A stretch of 64,000 nt of DNA from Streptomyces goshikiensis (GCF_014650555.1 NZ_BMVE01000006.1:186001-250000), one strand, 5' to 3'. Shown: positions 40,940 to 50,188, counted from the stretch's first letter. The notes: generated from the letters alone by a model not told the origin. Program-made: numbers and translations.

Positions 40940-41614
40940 TCAGAGGGGGTGGGGTTCGGTGATCATCGGCTCCAGGTAGCGCAGCAGTACGGCCTTGAGC
41001 TCGGCGACGTACGCGGCCCGCTCGGCGCCCTCGGTCGCCAGGATCAGGTCGAGCGAGGCCTTGAAGATGCCCAGGATCATGTTGGAGACGAGGTCGAGCT
41101 CGGCCGGCGTGCTGTCCGGGCAGAAGCTGCGCAGGACGTCCTCGACCCGGGTCAGCAGGCTGGTGTGCAGCTCCTCGTGCTCCTGCTGGATGCCGGGAAC
41201 CCCGGAGCCGTGCATGAGCGCCCAGAAGGCCGGGTTCTCGCAGTTGAAGGCGATCACCGGGTCGAGGACGGCGTCGAGCAGCTCGGGCAGCGGCTTGTGC
41301 AGGTTCTCCGGCAGGAAGGCCTGGCCGTGCATCTCGTGCGCGTCGTGCAGCAGCCGGCCCCCGAGCTCGACGGCGATGGCCTCCTTGTTCGGGAAGAACT
41401 GGTACAGCGTGCCCGGTGAGACGCCGGCCTCGCGGGCGATGGCGTTGGTGCTGGCGGCGGCGTAGCCGGTACGGCAGAACACGCCGGCGGCGGCTTGGAG
41501 GAGCTGGGCGATCCGGCGTTCCCCGCGGGCCTGGCGGCGGCGCGGGGCGGTCGCCGCTTCTGTGGTCTTTTCTCCCTTTTCGTCCGTCGGCTGGGTCTGG
41601 CGGCTCTCCGGCAT
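40940..41614 (-). CDS. TetR-family regulator, likely repressor of the MMPL exporter
   Basis: A 224-residue TetR protein. The HTH lies at residues ~33-80: RIAQLLQAAAGVFCRTGYAAASTNAIAREAGVSPGTLYQFFPNKEAIAVEL. The large C-terminal ligand domain ends in EPMITEPHPL. ATG at 41612-41614 with AAGGGA upstream was chosen; an in-frame extension to 41725 runs through the operator region and is unlikely. The gene is divergent from an MMPL exporter and separated from it by nested palindromes. Its 3' end faces the copZ operator but there is no sign that it belongs to copper control. Confidence 0.9.
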   Translation of the reverse strand: MPESRQTQPTDEKGEKTTEAATAPRRRQARGERRIAQLLQAAAGVFCRTGYAAASTNAIAREAGVSPGTLYQFFPNKEAIAVELGGRLLHDAHEMHGQAFLPENLHKPLPELLDAVLDPVIAFNCENPAFWALMHGSGVPGIQQEHEELHTSLLTRVEDVLRSFCPDSTPAELDLVSNMILGIFKASLDLILATEGAERAAYVAELKAVLLRYLEPMITEPHPL

Positions 41615-41642
41615 GTCCAATCCCTTGCTTCCCGTGGGCGAT

Positions 41643-41700
41643 TGACAAACACGAGAGGACGCTCGCATTCTTGGGAAACGCGAGCGACTGCTCGTGTTTG
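41643..41700. promoter_or_regulatory. Divergent promoter/operator region of TetR and MMPL exporter
   Basis: Outer arms CAAACACGAG (41646-41655) and CTCGTGTTTG (41691-41700) are perfectly complementary. Nested inside are CGCTCGC (41660-41666) and GCGAGCG (about 41680-41686). A good plus-strand promoter, TTGACA (41643-41648), 17 bp, CATTCT (41666-41671), overlaps the left arms, so repressor binding there would block exporter transcription. Confidence 0.7.
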
Positions 41701-41745
41701 CCAGTCTATTTGGCCTGGCAATCATGGTGAAGGGGACACCGAGTC

Positions 41746-44034
41746 ATGTCCGAAGTCAAAAACCCGCCGCCGCCCGGGGAGAGCGGCCGGTGGACCCGGT
41801 TCGTCACCGCCCGGCCGCGGCTCTCGCTGCTGCTCGCCCTCGTGGTCACGGCGCTGGCCGTGTTCGCGGGCAGTGGCGTCGCCGACCGGATGGGCAGCGG
41901 CGGCTGGGAGGACCCGGGCGCCCGGTCCACCTACGCCACCAAGGCCCTGGAGCGCGAGTTCCCGGCCTCCCAGCCCAATCTGCTGCTGCTCGTGGACGCC
42001 GGGCCCCGGTCCGGGGCCGGGGCGGGGGCCGGGGTGGACGACCCGGCCGTCGCCGCCGAGGCCGAGCGGCTGACCGGGCTCCTCGCCGCCGAGCCGGGGG
42101 TGACGGGCGTCGGCTCCTACTGGCGGACCCCGATGCCCGCCCTGCGCTCCGAGGACGGCAGACAGGCGCTGATCGCCGCCCGCGTGCTCGGGGACGAGAA
42201 GACCACCACCCGGGTGCTGGAGCGCATCGCCCCGCGCTACCAGGGGGACCACGGGCCGCTGCGCGTCTCCCTCGGCGGACCGGCCGCCGTCCAGCGGGAG
42301 GTGACCACCACCATCCAGGAGGATCTGCTCCGCGCCGAGCTGATCGCCCTCCCGGTGACGCTCGTGCTGCTGATCCTCGTCTTCGGCAGCGCCGTCGCGG
42401 CCATGCTGCCGCTCGGCGTCGGCATCGTCGCCATCCTCGGTACCAACGCCGTGCTGCGCGGGCTCACCGAGTTCACCGAGGTCTCCGTCTTCGCCCAGAA
42501 CCTCACCACCGCGCTCGGCCTCGGCCTCGCCATCGACTACGCCCTGTTCATCGTGCGCAGGTTCCGAGAGGAGCTCGCGGCCGGGCGGGACCCGGTGGCC
42601 GCCGTGGGGGCCACCTTGCGCACCGCGGGGCGGACGGTGCTGTTCTCGGCCCTGACGGTCGCGGTCGCGCTCTCCGCGATGCTGTTCTTCCCCATGTACT
42701 TCCTGCGTTCCTTCGCCTACGCCGGGGTCGCGGTGGTCCTCCTCGCGGCGGCGGCCGCCCTGATCCTGCTTCCGGCGGCGCTGGTGCTGCTCGGCGAGCG
42801 GGTCAACTCCCTGGACCTGCGGCGCCTGTGGCGGCGGGGCCGGGGCGCGGCGGCGGCCGGTACCGGGGCCGCGGGCGGGGAGGGGCGGGGCTGGGCGCGG
42901 ATGACCGCGCTGGTGATGCGCCGGGCCCCGGTCTTCGCCCTCGTCAGCACGGCCGGCCTGCTGCTCCTCGGAGTGCCCTTCCTCGGGATCAAGTTCGGCA
43001 CCGTGGACGACCGGCAGCTGCCGACGACGGCCGCCTCGCATGTGGTGCAGCAGCAGATCCGGGACGGCTTCCCGGGCAGCCCCGGCGGCGGGCTGATCGT
43101 CCTGGCCGAGGGCGCCGCCGGCGCCGGTGACCTCGACGCCTACCGCGAGCGGGTGGCAGGCCTGGAAGGGGTGGCCCGGGTGGACGGGCCGGTCAGCTCC
43201 GGACCGGGCGCGCGGTACGCCTACTTCTCGGTGGTCACCGAGGGCGAGGCCGTGGGGCAGCGGGCCCAGGAACTGGTCGGCGAGGTGCGGGAGGTCCAGG
43301 CCCCCTTCGAGACCTCGGTGGCCGGGCAGGCGGCGGTGCTCGTCGATGCCCAGAAGGCCATAGCCGGGAAGCTGCCCGCCGCGCTGGCGCTGGTGGTGCT
43401 GGCCACGCTGCTGCTCGTCTTCCTGCTCACCGGAAGCGTACTGATACCCCTTCAGGCGGTGCTGCTCAACGCACTGAGCCTGACGGCGATGTTCGGGGCG
43501 GTGGTGTGGGTGTTCCAGGAGGGCCACCTCTCCGGCTTCCTCGCCTTCACCTCCACCGGGGACATCGAGACCACCCTGCCGGTGCTGATGTTCTGCATCG
43601 CCTTCGGACTCTCCATGGACTACGGGGTGTTCCTCATCTCCCGGATCAAGGAGGAGTACGACCGCACCGGGGACCACGAGGGGGCGGTGCGCACCGGGCT
43701 GGCCCGCACGGGCGGGCTGATCACCGCGGCGGCCGTGATCCTGGCGGTGGTGATGGTGGCCATCGGCACCTCCCGGGTCACCAACACCAAGATGCTGGGC
43801 CTCGGGATCGCGCTGGCCGTGCTGATGGACGCGATGGTCGTCCGGAGCCTGCTGGTCCCGGCGGTCATGAAGCTGACCGGGAGGGCCACCTGGTGGGCGC
43901 CGGGCCCGCTGCGCAGGCTCCATGCGCGGTTCGGGCTGAGCGAGGGGGAGTCCGCGCCGGCCGTGGTCCCGGCCGGCCCGCCCCCGGAGGCCGGGGAGCG
44001 GGAGCGGGAGAAGATACCCGCCGCCCGGAGCTAG
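41746..44034 (+). CDS. MMPL-family RND-like exporter
   Basis: A 762-residue integral membrane protein with twelve predicted spans in two halves, each with a large extracytoplasmic loop after the first span. The proton-relay-type Asp-Tyr pairs appear in both halves: GLAIDYALFIVRR (half 1) and FGLSMDYGVFLISRIKEEYD (half 2). This is the layout of MmpL/ActII-3 exporters of lipids or antibiotics. The C-terminus is a charged, Pro-rich tail. ATG at 41746 follows AAGGGGA by nine bases. The divergent TetR protein is the likely repressor; the substrate is unknown. Confidence 0.93.
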   Translation: MSEVKNPPPPGESGRWTRFVTARPRLSLLLALVVTALAVFAGSGVADRMGSGGWEDPGARSTYATKALEREFPASQPNLLLLVDAGPRSGAGAGAGVDDPAVAAEAERLTGLLAAEPGVTGVGSYWRTPMPALRSEDGRQALIAARVLGDEKTTTRVLERIAPRYQGDHGPLRVSLGGPAAVQREVTTTIQEDLLRAELIALPVTLVLLILVFGSAVAAMLPLGVGIVAILGTNAVLRGLTEFTEVSVFAQNLTTALGLGLAIDYALFIVRRFREELAAGRDPVAAVGATLRTAGRTVLFSALTVAVALSAMLFFPMYFLRSFAYAGVAVVLLAAAAALILLPAALVLLGERVNSLDLRRLWRRGRGAAAAGTGAAGGEGRGWARMTALVMRRAPVFALVSTAGLLLLGVPFLGIKFGTVDDRQLPTTAASHVVQQQIRDGFPGSPGGGLIVLAEGAAGAGDLDAYRERVAGLEGVARVDGPVSSGPGARYAYFSVVTEGEAVGQRAQELVGEVREVQAPFETSVAGQAAVLVDAQKAIAGKLPAALALVVLATLLLVFLLTGSVLIPLQAVLLNALSLTAMFGAVVWVFQEGHLSGFLAFTSTGDIETTLPVLMFCIAFGLSMDYGVFLISRIKEEYDRTGDHEGAVRTGLARTGGLITAAAVILAVVMVAIGTSRVTNTKMLGLGIALAVLMDAMVVRSLLVPAVMKLTGRATWWAPGPLRRLHARFGLSEGESAPAVVPAGPPPEAGEREREKIPAARS

Positions 44035-44048
44035 CCGGGGCGGACTGG

Positions 44049-44097
44049 GCCCACCCCAGGCCGTGTGGCCGGGGCGGACGGGGCGCTCGGGGTGGGC
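44049..44097. terminator. Possible bidirectional terminator between the MMPL and HTH genes
   Basis: GCCCACCCC (44049-44057) pairs with GGGGTGGGC (44089-44097) in the 89-bp convergent spacer. G/C-rich, without a U-run. Confidence 0.5.
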
Positions 44098-44123
44098 TCC
44101 GTCCGTGGCCCCGGCCTCACCGG

Positions 44124-44324
44124 TCAGTCCTCGCGGCGGCTCCGGTTGCCGGGGCGGAGGGTCACCCAGGTGCGGATGGTGTCGGCGTACCAGTACGGCT
44201 TGCCGCTCTCCACGTGGTCGGGCGAGGGGAGCAGCCCGTGCTTGCGGTAGGAGCGCACGGTGTCAGGCCGGACCTGAATGTGGGCGGCGATCTCCTTGTA
44301 CGACCACAGCTGTCGGTCGCTCAT
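44124..44324 (-). CDS. Small excisionase/MerR-like helix-turn-helix protein
   Basis: A 66-residue DNA-binding protein. Residues ~5-35 (LWSYKEIAAHIQVRPDTVRSYRKHGLLPSP) form a winged HTH of the MerR/excisionase type, followed by a short wing (PYWYADTIRTWVTLRPGN). A strong AGGAGGTG lies six bases before the ATG at 44322-44324. No integrase, tyrosine recombinase or phage gene is nearby, so it is probably a free-standing regulator rather than an Xis protein. The 209 bp upstream, up to the inositol dehydrogenase stop, hold no gene. Confidence 0.85.
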   Translation of the reverse strand: MSDRQLWSYKEIAAHIQVRPDTVRSYRKHGLLPSPDHVESGKPYWYADTIRTWVTLRPGNRSRRED

Positions 44325-44533
44325 CAACGACACCTCCTGGTCCACGCCGCGGGGCCGGCCGGGAGGCCGTCGGGGAGCCGGCGCGTGGACAGTGACGATC
44401 ACTCGGGTAGTGCCCGGAGAACGACGCACGGTGAAGGCAGGGGAGTGGCTGTCGCCCGGCTGTGACTCAAGACCCGCGTAATGCGGACATCCGTGACACA
44501 AGGGTGACGGCTGTGACAGAAGCGGTACGTAAT

Positions 44534-45547
44534 TCAGCGGTACAAAGGCGGCCGCTCGGTCAGTTCGACGGCGGTGCGGACGCCGGTGCGCGCGGCGGTC
44601 AGCCCCGCCTCGCAGACGGCGGCCGCGGCGTAGCCGTCCCAGGCCGTCGGGCCTTCGGCCCGGCCCCGGGCGGCCTGGGCCACCCAGCGCCGCAGCTGGC
44701 GGTCGTAGGCGTCGGCGAACCGTACGGTGAAGTCCTGGGCGATCTCCCCGCCCCACCGGCCGGCGGACTGGACGACCATCGCGTGGCCGTCGCCGATCCG
44801 GGCGCTGCCCGCCTCGCCGACCGCCTCGCACTGCACCTGGTAGCCGAAACCGCAGTTGACGAAGATCTCCACGTCCACGATCGCCCCGCCGGAGGTCTCC
44901 AGCAGCACCAGCCGGGGATCGCGCAGCCCCTCGGGGGCCGCCGAGGAGGGCGTCGGGGAGAGCACGGAGACGGCCGTGATCTCCTGGTCCAGCAGCCAGC
45001 GGGCGGCGTCCACCTCGTGCACCACCGAGTCGCTGATCAGCATGTCGCTGGTGAACCACGAGGGCGAGAGAGCATTGCGGTGCCGGCAGTGCAGGAACAG
45101 CGGCCGCCCGAGGCCGCCCGCGTCCAGCAGCTCCTTCAGCCGCTCGTACTCGGCGTCGTAGCGCCGCATGAAGCCGACCTGGACGAGTCTTCGGCCCAGG
45201 CGCTGCTCCGCCTCCATGACGCGCAGCGCCCCCGCCGGCTCCGGCGTCAGCGGCTTCTCGCACAGCACCGGCAGCTCCCGCTCCAGGGCCAGCAGGATCG
45301 CTTCCTCATGGGCGGGCCCCGGCGAGGCGATCAGTACGGCCTCCACCCCGGGAGCCGCGACGGCCGCCGCCGCGTCGGTGTACGCGCAGGCCCCCTCCAG
45401 GCCCCGGACGACCTCCTTGGCCCGGTCCCCGTCCGGGTCGGCCACCGCCACCACCCGGGCTCCGCCGACGGTGCGGCCGATCCGGCGGGCGTGGTCGGCG
45501 CCCATCCTCCCGGCGCCGATGACGGCGATGCCGAGCGTGCTGCTCAT
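44534..45547 (-). CDS. iolG: Gfo/Idh/MocA-family inositol 2-dehydrogenase
   Basis: A 337-residue NAD-dependent oxidoreductase. The Rossmann motif GAGRMGADHARRI is at residues ~11-23, the family Lys-Pro motif CEKPLT near residue 95, and the substrate-side DSVVHEVDAARWLL near 170 supplies the Asp-x-x-x-His pair. In this context it should oxidise myo-inositol to 2-keto-myo-inositol (scyllo-inosose), the first step of inositol breakdown. It lies 25 bases downstream of the iolE-like gene and is cotranscribed with it; the remaining iol genes are divergent. Confidence 0.85.
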   Translation of the reverse strand: MSSTLGIAVIGAGRMGADHARRIGRTVGGARVVAVADPDGDRAKEVVRGLEGACAYTDAAAAVAAPGVEAVLIASPGPAHEEAILLALERELPVLCEKPLTPEPAGALRVMEAEQRLGRRLVQVGFMRRYDAEYERLKELLDAGGLGRPLFLHCRHRNALSPSWFTSDMLISDSVVHEVDAARWLLDQEITAVSVLSPTPSSAAPEGLRDPRLVLLETSGGAIVDVEIFVNCGFGYQVQCEAVGEAGSARIGDGHAMVVQSAGRWGGEIAQDFTVRFADAYDRQLRRWVAQAARGRAEGPTAWDGYAAAAVCEAGLTAARTGVRTAVELTERPPLYR

Positions 45548-45572
45548 GTGCGAAGTCCTTCCGGTGCGGTGG

Positions 45573-46487
45573 TCAGCGTGCGCCGCAGGAGCGCAGGTAG
45601 GAGCGGGTGCGGCGGGCGATCGGCAGCGGCTTCTCCGGCGGGCAGGGGTACATGTCCTGTTCCACGATGGCGAAGAGGTCCACCCCGAGCCGCTGCGCGG
45701 CGGCCAGTACGGGCTCCAGCGCGGGCACCCCCGACGGCGGCTCGCACATCACCCCCCGGGCCACGGCCGGGCCGAACGGCACCTGCCCGGACACCACTTC
45801 GGCGAGGACCGCCGGGTCCACCTGCTTGAGGTGGAGGTAACCGATCCGCTCGCCGAAGGCCTCGATGGCCTGGACGCTGTCGCCCCCGCAGTACGCGTAG
45901 TGCCCGGTGTCCAGACAGAGCGAGACCAGCTCCGGATCGGTGGCGTCCAGGAAGCGCGCCACGTTCTGCGGGGTGTCGATGTGGGTGTCGGCGTGCGGGT
46001 GGACGACGATCCGCAGCCCGTAGCGGTCCGCGACCTCCCGGCCCAGCCGCTCGGTCTGCGAGGCCAGTTCGCGCCACTGCCCGGGGGTGAGGACGCGGTC
46101 CTCCAGCACCTCGCCCGTCTTGTCGTCCCGCCAGAACGACGGGATCACGACGAGGTGCGCCGCGCCCATGGCCTGGGTGAGCGCCGCGATCCGCGACACG
46201 TGCTCCCAGGTGTCCTCCCATACGGCGGGCCCGTGATGAAGTCCGGTGAAGACGGTCCCGGCCGAGACGCGGAGCCCGCGCTTGGCGGTCTCGTCGGCGA
46301 GTCGGGCGGGATCGGTGGGGAGGTAGCCGTACGGGCCGAGCTCGATCCACTCGTAGCCGGCGTCGGCCACCTCGTCGAGGAAACGCTCCCAAGGCGTCTG
46401 CCGGGGGTCGTCGGGAAACCAGACACCCCAGGAGTCCGGAGCCGAACCGACGCGGATACGCGTCAACGGGGGTGGGGAGGAGGTCAT
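45573..46487 (-). CDS. iolE: Sugar-phosphate isomerase/epimerase family protein, IolE/inosose dehydratase-like
   Basis: A 304-residue TIM-barrel protein of the AP endonuclease 2/xylose isomerase-like family. It begins with RVGSAPDSWGVWFPDDP, the typical IolE start, and carries the metal-ligand motifs VVHPHADTHIDTP, LCLDTGHYAYCGGD and YLHLKQVDP. IolE dehydrates scyllo-inosose to the diketone that IolD opens. An IolH- or IolI-like role is possible, so the symbol is tentative. TAAGGT lies 7 bases upstream of the ATG at 46485-46487, so a leaderless start is preferred over the GTG three codons upstream. Confidence 0.8.
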   Translation of the reverse strand: MTSSPPPLTRIRVGSAPDSWGVWFPDDPRQTPWERFLDEVADAGYEWIELGPYGYLPTDPARLADETAKRGLRVSAGTVFTGLHHGPAVWEDTWEHVSRIAALTQAMGAAHLVVIPSFWRDDKTGEVLEDRVLTPGQWRELASQTERLGREVADRYGLRIVVHPHADTHIDTPQNVARFLDATDPELVSLCLDTGHYAYCGGDSVQAIEAFGERIGYLHLKQVDPAVLAEVVSGQVPFGPAVARGVMCEPPSGVPALEPVLAAAQRLGVDLFAIVEQDMYPCPPEKPLPIARRTRSYLRSCGAR

Positions 46488-46528
46488 GACGGCCACCTTA
46501 GAGTGCGAGACGAGTGGGAGGACTGCCG
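46488..46528. promoter_or_regulatory. Short divergent promoter region of the iol genes
   Basis: Only 41 bp separate the iolE-like and iolC starts. The minus-strand -10 element TAAGGT (46495-46500) is 7 bases from the iolE ATG. The iolC ribosome site GGGAGGA occupies 46516-46522. The iolC promoter must therefore lie inside or overlap the start of the iolE gene. Confidence 0.55.
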
Positions 46529-47485
46529 GTGACGACCGGGGACGACAACGCTTTCGACCTGATCACGATGGGGCGGATCGGGGTGGATCTCTACCCGCTG
46601 AGAACGGGCGTACCGCTCGCGGAGGCGGACACCTTCGGGAAGTTCCTCGGCGGATCGCCGACGAACGTCGCGGTCGCGGCGGCCCGGCTGGGACGCCGGG
46701 TGGCGGTGATCACCCGGACCGGGGCGGATCCCTTCGGGGCGTATCTGCGCGCCGAGCTGCGGGGGTTCGGGGTCGATGACCGGTGGGTGACGGAGGTGGC
46801 GGCGTACCCCACGCCGGTGACGTTCTGCGAGATCTTCCCGCCGGACCACTTCCCGCTGTACTTCTACCGCTCGCCCAAGGCCCCCGACCTGGAGATCGAG
46901 CCGGGGGAGGTGGACACCGGGGCGGTCCGGGCCGCGAAGGTGTTCTGGATGACGGGAACCGGCCTGAGCCAGGAGCCCAGCCGCGCCGCGACGCTGGCCG
47001 CGCTGGAGGCCCGGGCCAAGTCCGGGACCACCGTCTTCGACCTGGACTGGCGGCCGATGCTGTGGTCCGGGGATCCGGAGCCCTGGTACGAGCGGGCGCT
47101 GGGGCTGGCGACCGTAGCGGTGGGCAACACGCAGGAGTGCGCGATCGCGACGGGCGAGAAGGAGCCGTACGCGGCGGCGCGGGCGCTGCTGGCCGCCGGG
47201 GTGGAGCTGGCCGTGGTCAAACAGGGCCCCGAGGGCGTGCTCGCGGTGCACCGCGACGGCACGGTGGTCGAGGTCCCGCCCGTCCCGGTCGAGGTGGTCA
47301 ACGGCCTCGGGGCGGGCGACGCGTTCGGCGGCGCGCTGTGCCACGGACTGCTCGCCGGGTGGGACGTGGAGCGGATGATGCGGTACGCGAACGCGGCCGG
47401 GGCGATCGTGGCCTCGCGGCTGGCGTGCTCGACGGCGATGCCGTTCCCCGCCGAGGTGGAGGAGGTGCTGGAGTCGTGCCGGTGA
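46529..47485 (+). CDS. iolC: 5-dehydro-2-deoxygluconokinase (PfkB family)
   Basis: A 318-residue ribokinase-like kinase. It phosphorylates 5-dehydro-2-deoxy-gluconate in inositol catabolism. Seen: LITMGRIGVDLYP at the start, the substrate loop FLGGSPTNVAVAAARLG, and the C-terminal PfkB signature VNGLGAGDAFGGALCHGLL with the catalytic Asp. GTG at 46529 is six bases after GGGAGGA. The stop overlaps the iolB start. The linked iolB, iolD and mmsA genes fix the pathway. Confidence 0.92.
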   Translation: MTTGDDNAFDLITMGRIGVDLYPLRTGVPLAEADTFGKFLGGSPTNVAVAAARLGRRVAVITRTGADPFGAYLRAELRGFGVDDRWVTEVAAYPTPVTFCEIFPPDHFPLYFYRSPKAPDLEIEPGEVDTGAVRAAKVFWMTGTGLSQEPSRAATLAALEARAKSGTTVFDLDWRPMLWSGDPEPWYERALGLATVAVGNTQECAIATGEKEPYAAARALLAAGVELAVVKQGPEGVLAVHRDGTVVEVPPVPVEVVNGLGAGDAFGGALCHGLLAGWDVERMMRYANAAGAIVASRLACSTAMPFPAEVEEVLESCR

Positions 47486-48312
47486 CCGCGTCGCACGAGA
47501 TGGGGCACACCGCGCTGCGGGTGCTGACGCTGGAGGCGGGCCGGACGTACGCGCACGCGTGCGGTGAGCGGGAGTGGATCGTCCTCCCGCTGGCCGGCGC
47601 GTGCGAGGTCCGCTGCGCGGAGCCGTCCGAGGTCTTCGAACTGCGCGGGCGGGAGAGCGTGTTCAGCGGCGTCAGCGACTTCGCCTACCTGCCCCGGGAC
47701 GCGGAAGCCGAGATCGCCTCCGCCGGAGGAGGGCGGTTCGCGCTGGTCGGAGCCCGGTGCGAGCGGCGGCTGACCGCCCGGTACGGGGCGGCGGCGGACG
47801 TGTCCGTGGAGCTGCGCGGGGCCGGCCGGTGCTCGCGCCAGGTCAACAACTTCGCGGCCGCCGACGCCTTCGACTGCGACCGCCTCATCGCCGTCGAAGT
47901 GCTCACCCCCGGCGGCAACTGGTCCTCGTACCCGCCCCACAAGCACGACGAGGACCACCCCGGCGTGGAGTCCCGGCTGGAGGAGATCTACTACTTCGAG
48001 ATCGCCCCCCACGGGGACACCCCCGGCCTGGGCTACCAGCGTGTCACCCCCTCCCCGGCGGGGAAGACAGACATCCTCGCGGAGGTGAGGAGCGGGGACG
48101 CGGTGCTGATCCCGGACGGCTGGCACGGGCCGTCCATCGCCGCGCCCGGGCACGACATGTACTACCTCAATGTGATGGCCGGGCCGCCGGGCCCGCCCCG
48201 GGAGTGGCTGATCCGCGATCACCCCGACCACGGCTGGATCCGGGACACCTGGGCCGCTCAGGACGTCGACCCCCGGCTCCCCTTCTACCGGGCGGAGGAC
48301 CAGAACCGATGA
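47482..48312 (+). CDS. iolB: 5-deoxy-glucuronate isomerase
   Basis: A 276-residue bicupin isomerase that converts 5-deoxy-glucuronate to 5-dehydro-2-deoxy-gluconate. The second cupin holds the metal site: SYPPHKHDEDHPGVESRLEEIYYFEI and later IPDGWHGPS. GTG at 47482 overlaps the iolC stop and has GGAG about 7 bases upstream; a GTG two codons earlier is the alternative. The stop overlaps the iolD ATG. Complete and of usual length. Confidence 0.93.
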   Translation: MTASHEMGHTALRVLTLEAGRTYAHACGEREWIVLPLAGACEVRCAEPSEVFELRGRESVFSGVSDFAYLPRDAEAEIASAGGGRFALVGARCERRLTARYGAAADVSVELRGAGRCSRQVNNFAAADAFDCDRLIAVEVLTPGGNWSSYPPHKHDEDHPGVESRLEEIYYFEIAPHGDTPGLGYQRVTPSPAGKTDILAEVRSGDAVLIPDGWHGPSIAAPGHDMYYLNVMAGPPGPPREWLIRDHPDHGWIRDTWAAQDVDPRLPFYRAEDQNR

Positions 48313-50177
48313 GGCTCACCGTCGCGCAGGCCCTCGTCCGCTTTCTCGCGCGCCAGTACACGGAGCGGGACGGCCGACGCCACCGGCTCATCGCCGCCAC
48401 CTGGGGAATCTTCGGCCACGGCAACGTCGCCGGCATCGGCCAGGCGCTCCTGGAGACCGGCCACGAGGAGATGCCCTTCCTCCAGGGCCGCAACGAGCAG
48501 GCCATGGTGCACGCCGCCGTCGGCTTCGCCCGCCAGAGCGGCCGGCTGTCCGCGCACGCCGTCACCACCTCCATCGGCCCCGGGGCGACGAACCTCGTGA
48601 CCGGGGCGGCCCTCGCCACCATCAACCGGATCCCGGTGCTCCTGCTGCCCGGGGACAGCTTCGCCACACGGCCCGCCGATCCGGTGCTCCAGCAGCTGGA
48701 GGTCCCCTACGCGGGCGACATCTCCGTCAACGACACCCTGCGGCCCGTCTCCCGCTTCTTCGACCGCGTCATGCGGCCCGAGGCCCTGATCCCGGCCGCC
48801 CTCCAGGCCGTGCGGGTGCTCACCGACCCGGTGCAGACCGGCGCCGTCACGCTCGCGCTGCCGCAGGACGTGCAGGCCGAGGCGTGGGAGTGGCCCGAGG
48901 AGTTCTTCCGCGAGCGGGTGTGGGGCGTACGCAGGCCCCGGCCCGACGCGGCCGAGCTCGCCGACGCCGCCGAGGCGGTACGGGGCTCCGCGCGGCCCCT
49001 GCTGATCGCGGGCGGCGGGATCCGGCACAGCGGGGCACAGGCCGCCCTGGCGGAGTTCGCCGAGGCCACCGGGATCCCCGTGGCCACCACCCAGGCCGGC
49101 AAGGGGGCCCTCCCGTACGACCATCCCGCCGAGGTGGGCGGGGTCGGGCACACGGGGACCGGGACCGCCGACGGGCTGGCGCGGGAGGCCGACCTGGTGA
49201 TCGCCGCCGGGACCCGGCTGACGGACTTCACCACCGCCTCCGCGACGCTGTTCCAGAACCCGGCCGTCCGGTTCCTCGGGCTGAACCTCGACCCGTTCGA
49301 CGCCCACAAACTCGCCGCCCGGCCCCTCGTGAGCGACGCGCGCGAAGGACTGGAGGAGCTCCGCCGGGCGGTTGCCGGGTACCACGTGGACACCGCGTAC
49401 GAGTCGACGTACAAAGAAAGGAAACGGCTCTGGGAGGAGCGCGTCGACCGTGCCTACGCCGCCTCCGGCGAGGACGACGCCCCGACCCAGGCCCAGGTCC
49501 TCGGGCTGCTCGACGCACTCGTCGACGACGGCGACATCCTGATCAACGCCGCCGGATCCCTCCCCGGCGACCTGCACAAGCTCTGGCGGGCCCGGTCCGC
49601 CGACCAGTACCACGTGGAGTACGGGTACTCCTGCATGGGCTACGAGATCCCCGCCGCCATCGGGGTGGCGCTGGCCGCGCCCGGGCGCCCGGTGTGGGCC
49701 CTGGTCGGCGACGGGACGTACCTGATGAACCCGACCGAGATCGTCACCGCCGTGCAGGAGGGCATCGCGGTCAAACTGGTCATCCTCGACAACCACGGCT
49801 ACGCCTCGATCGGGGGCCTCTCCGGGGCGGTGGGCGGCGAGGGCTTCGGGACGGCGTACCGCTTCCGGGCGGTGGACGGTGTGTACAGCGGGGCGCCGCT
49901 GCCCGTGGACCTCGCGGCCAACGCCGCCTCCCTCGGGATGGCCGTCATCCGCACCCGCACCATCGGTGACCTGCGCAAAGCCCTCGCCGAGGCGCGAGCT
50001 GCGGACCGTCCCACATGTGTCTACGCACAGACCCGAACACCCGACACTGTGTCGGGCCCACCTCCGGCACAGGCGTGGTGGGATGTTCCCGTGGCCGAGA
50101 CCGCGACCCGTGCGGCGGCGGCCCTGGCCCGCGAAGAGTACGACCGGCAAGCCGCGCAGCGACGTCGCCATCTGTGA
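48309..50177 (+). CDS. iolD: 3D-(3,5/4)-trihydroxycyclohexane-1,2-dione hydrolase
   Basis: A 622-residue thiamine-diphosphate enzyme that opens the inositol-derived diketone ring to 5-deoxy-glucuronate. The Pyr domain contains GRNEQAMVHAAVGFARQ with the catalytic Glu, and the PP domain GDGTYLMNPTEIVTAVQEGIAVKLVILDNHGYASIG with the cofactor motif ending in Asp-Asn. The early WGIFGHGNVAGIGQALLE is diagnostic for IolD. ATG at 48309 overlaps the iolB stop. mmsA follows 11 bases after the stop. Confidence 0.95.
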   Translation: MRLTVAQALVRFLARQYTERDGRRHRLIAATWGIFGHGNVAGIGQALLETGHEEMPFLQGRNEQAMVHAAVGFARQSGRLSAHAVTTSIGPGATNLVTGAALATINRIPVLLLPGDSFATRPADPVLQQLEVPYAGDISVNDTLRPVSRFFDRVMRPEALIPAALQAVRVLTDPVQTGAVTLALPQDVQAEAWEWPEEFFRERVWGVRRPRPDAAELADAAEAVRGSARPLLIAGGGIRHSGAQAALAEFAEATGIPVATTQAGKGALPYDHPAEVGGVGHTGTGTADGLAREADLVIAAGTRLTDFTTASATLFQNPAVRFLGLNLDPFDAHKLAARPLVSDAREGLEELRRAVAGYHVDTAYESTYKERKRLWEERVDRAYAASGEDDAPTQAQVLGLLDALVDDGDILINAAGSLPGDLHKLWRARSADQYHVEYGYSCMGYEIPAAIGVALAAPGRPVWALVGDGTYLMNPTEIVTAVQEGIAVKLVILDNHGYASIGGLSGAVGGEGFGTAYRFRAVDGVYSGAPLPVDLAANAASLGMAVIRTRTIGDLRKALAEARAADRPTCVYAQTRTPDTVSGPPPAQAWWDVPVAETATRAAAALAREEYDRQAAQRRRHL

Positions 50178-50188
50178 AGGAGCAAGGC

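Noticed and set aside
41615..41725. Longer N-terminus for the TetR regulator
   Set aside because: It would place the coding region across the nested palindromes and the exporter promoter; the ATG at 41614 has a ribosome site.
44124..44324. Excisionase of an integrated element
   Set aside because: No integrase, att-like repeat next to the tRNA-Arg, or phage gene is present; tRNA-Arg is 15 kb away and intact with no 3' duplication visible.
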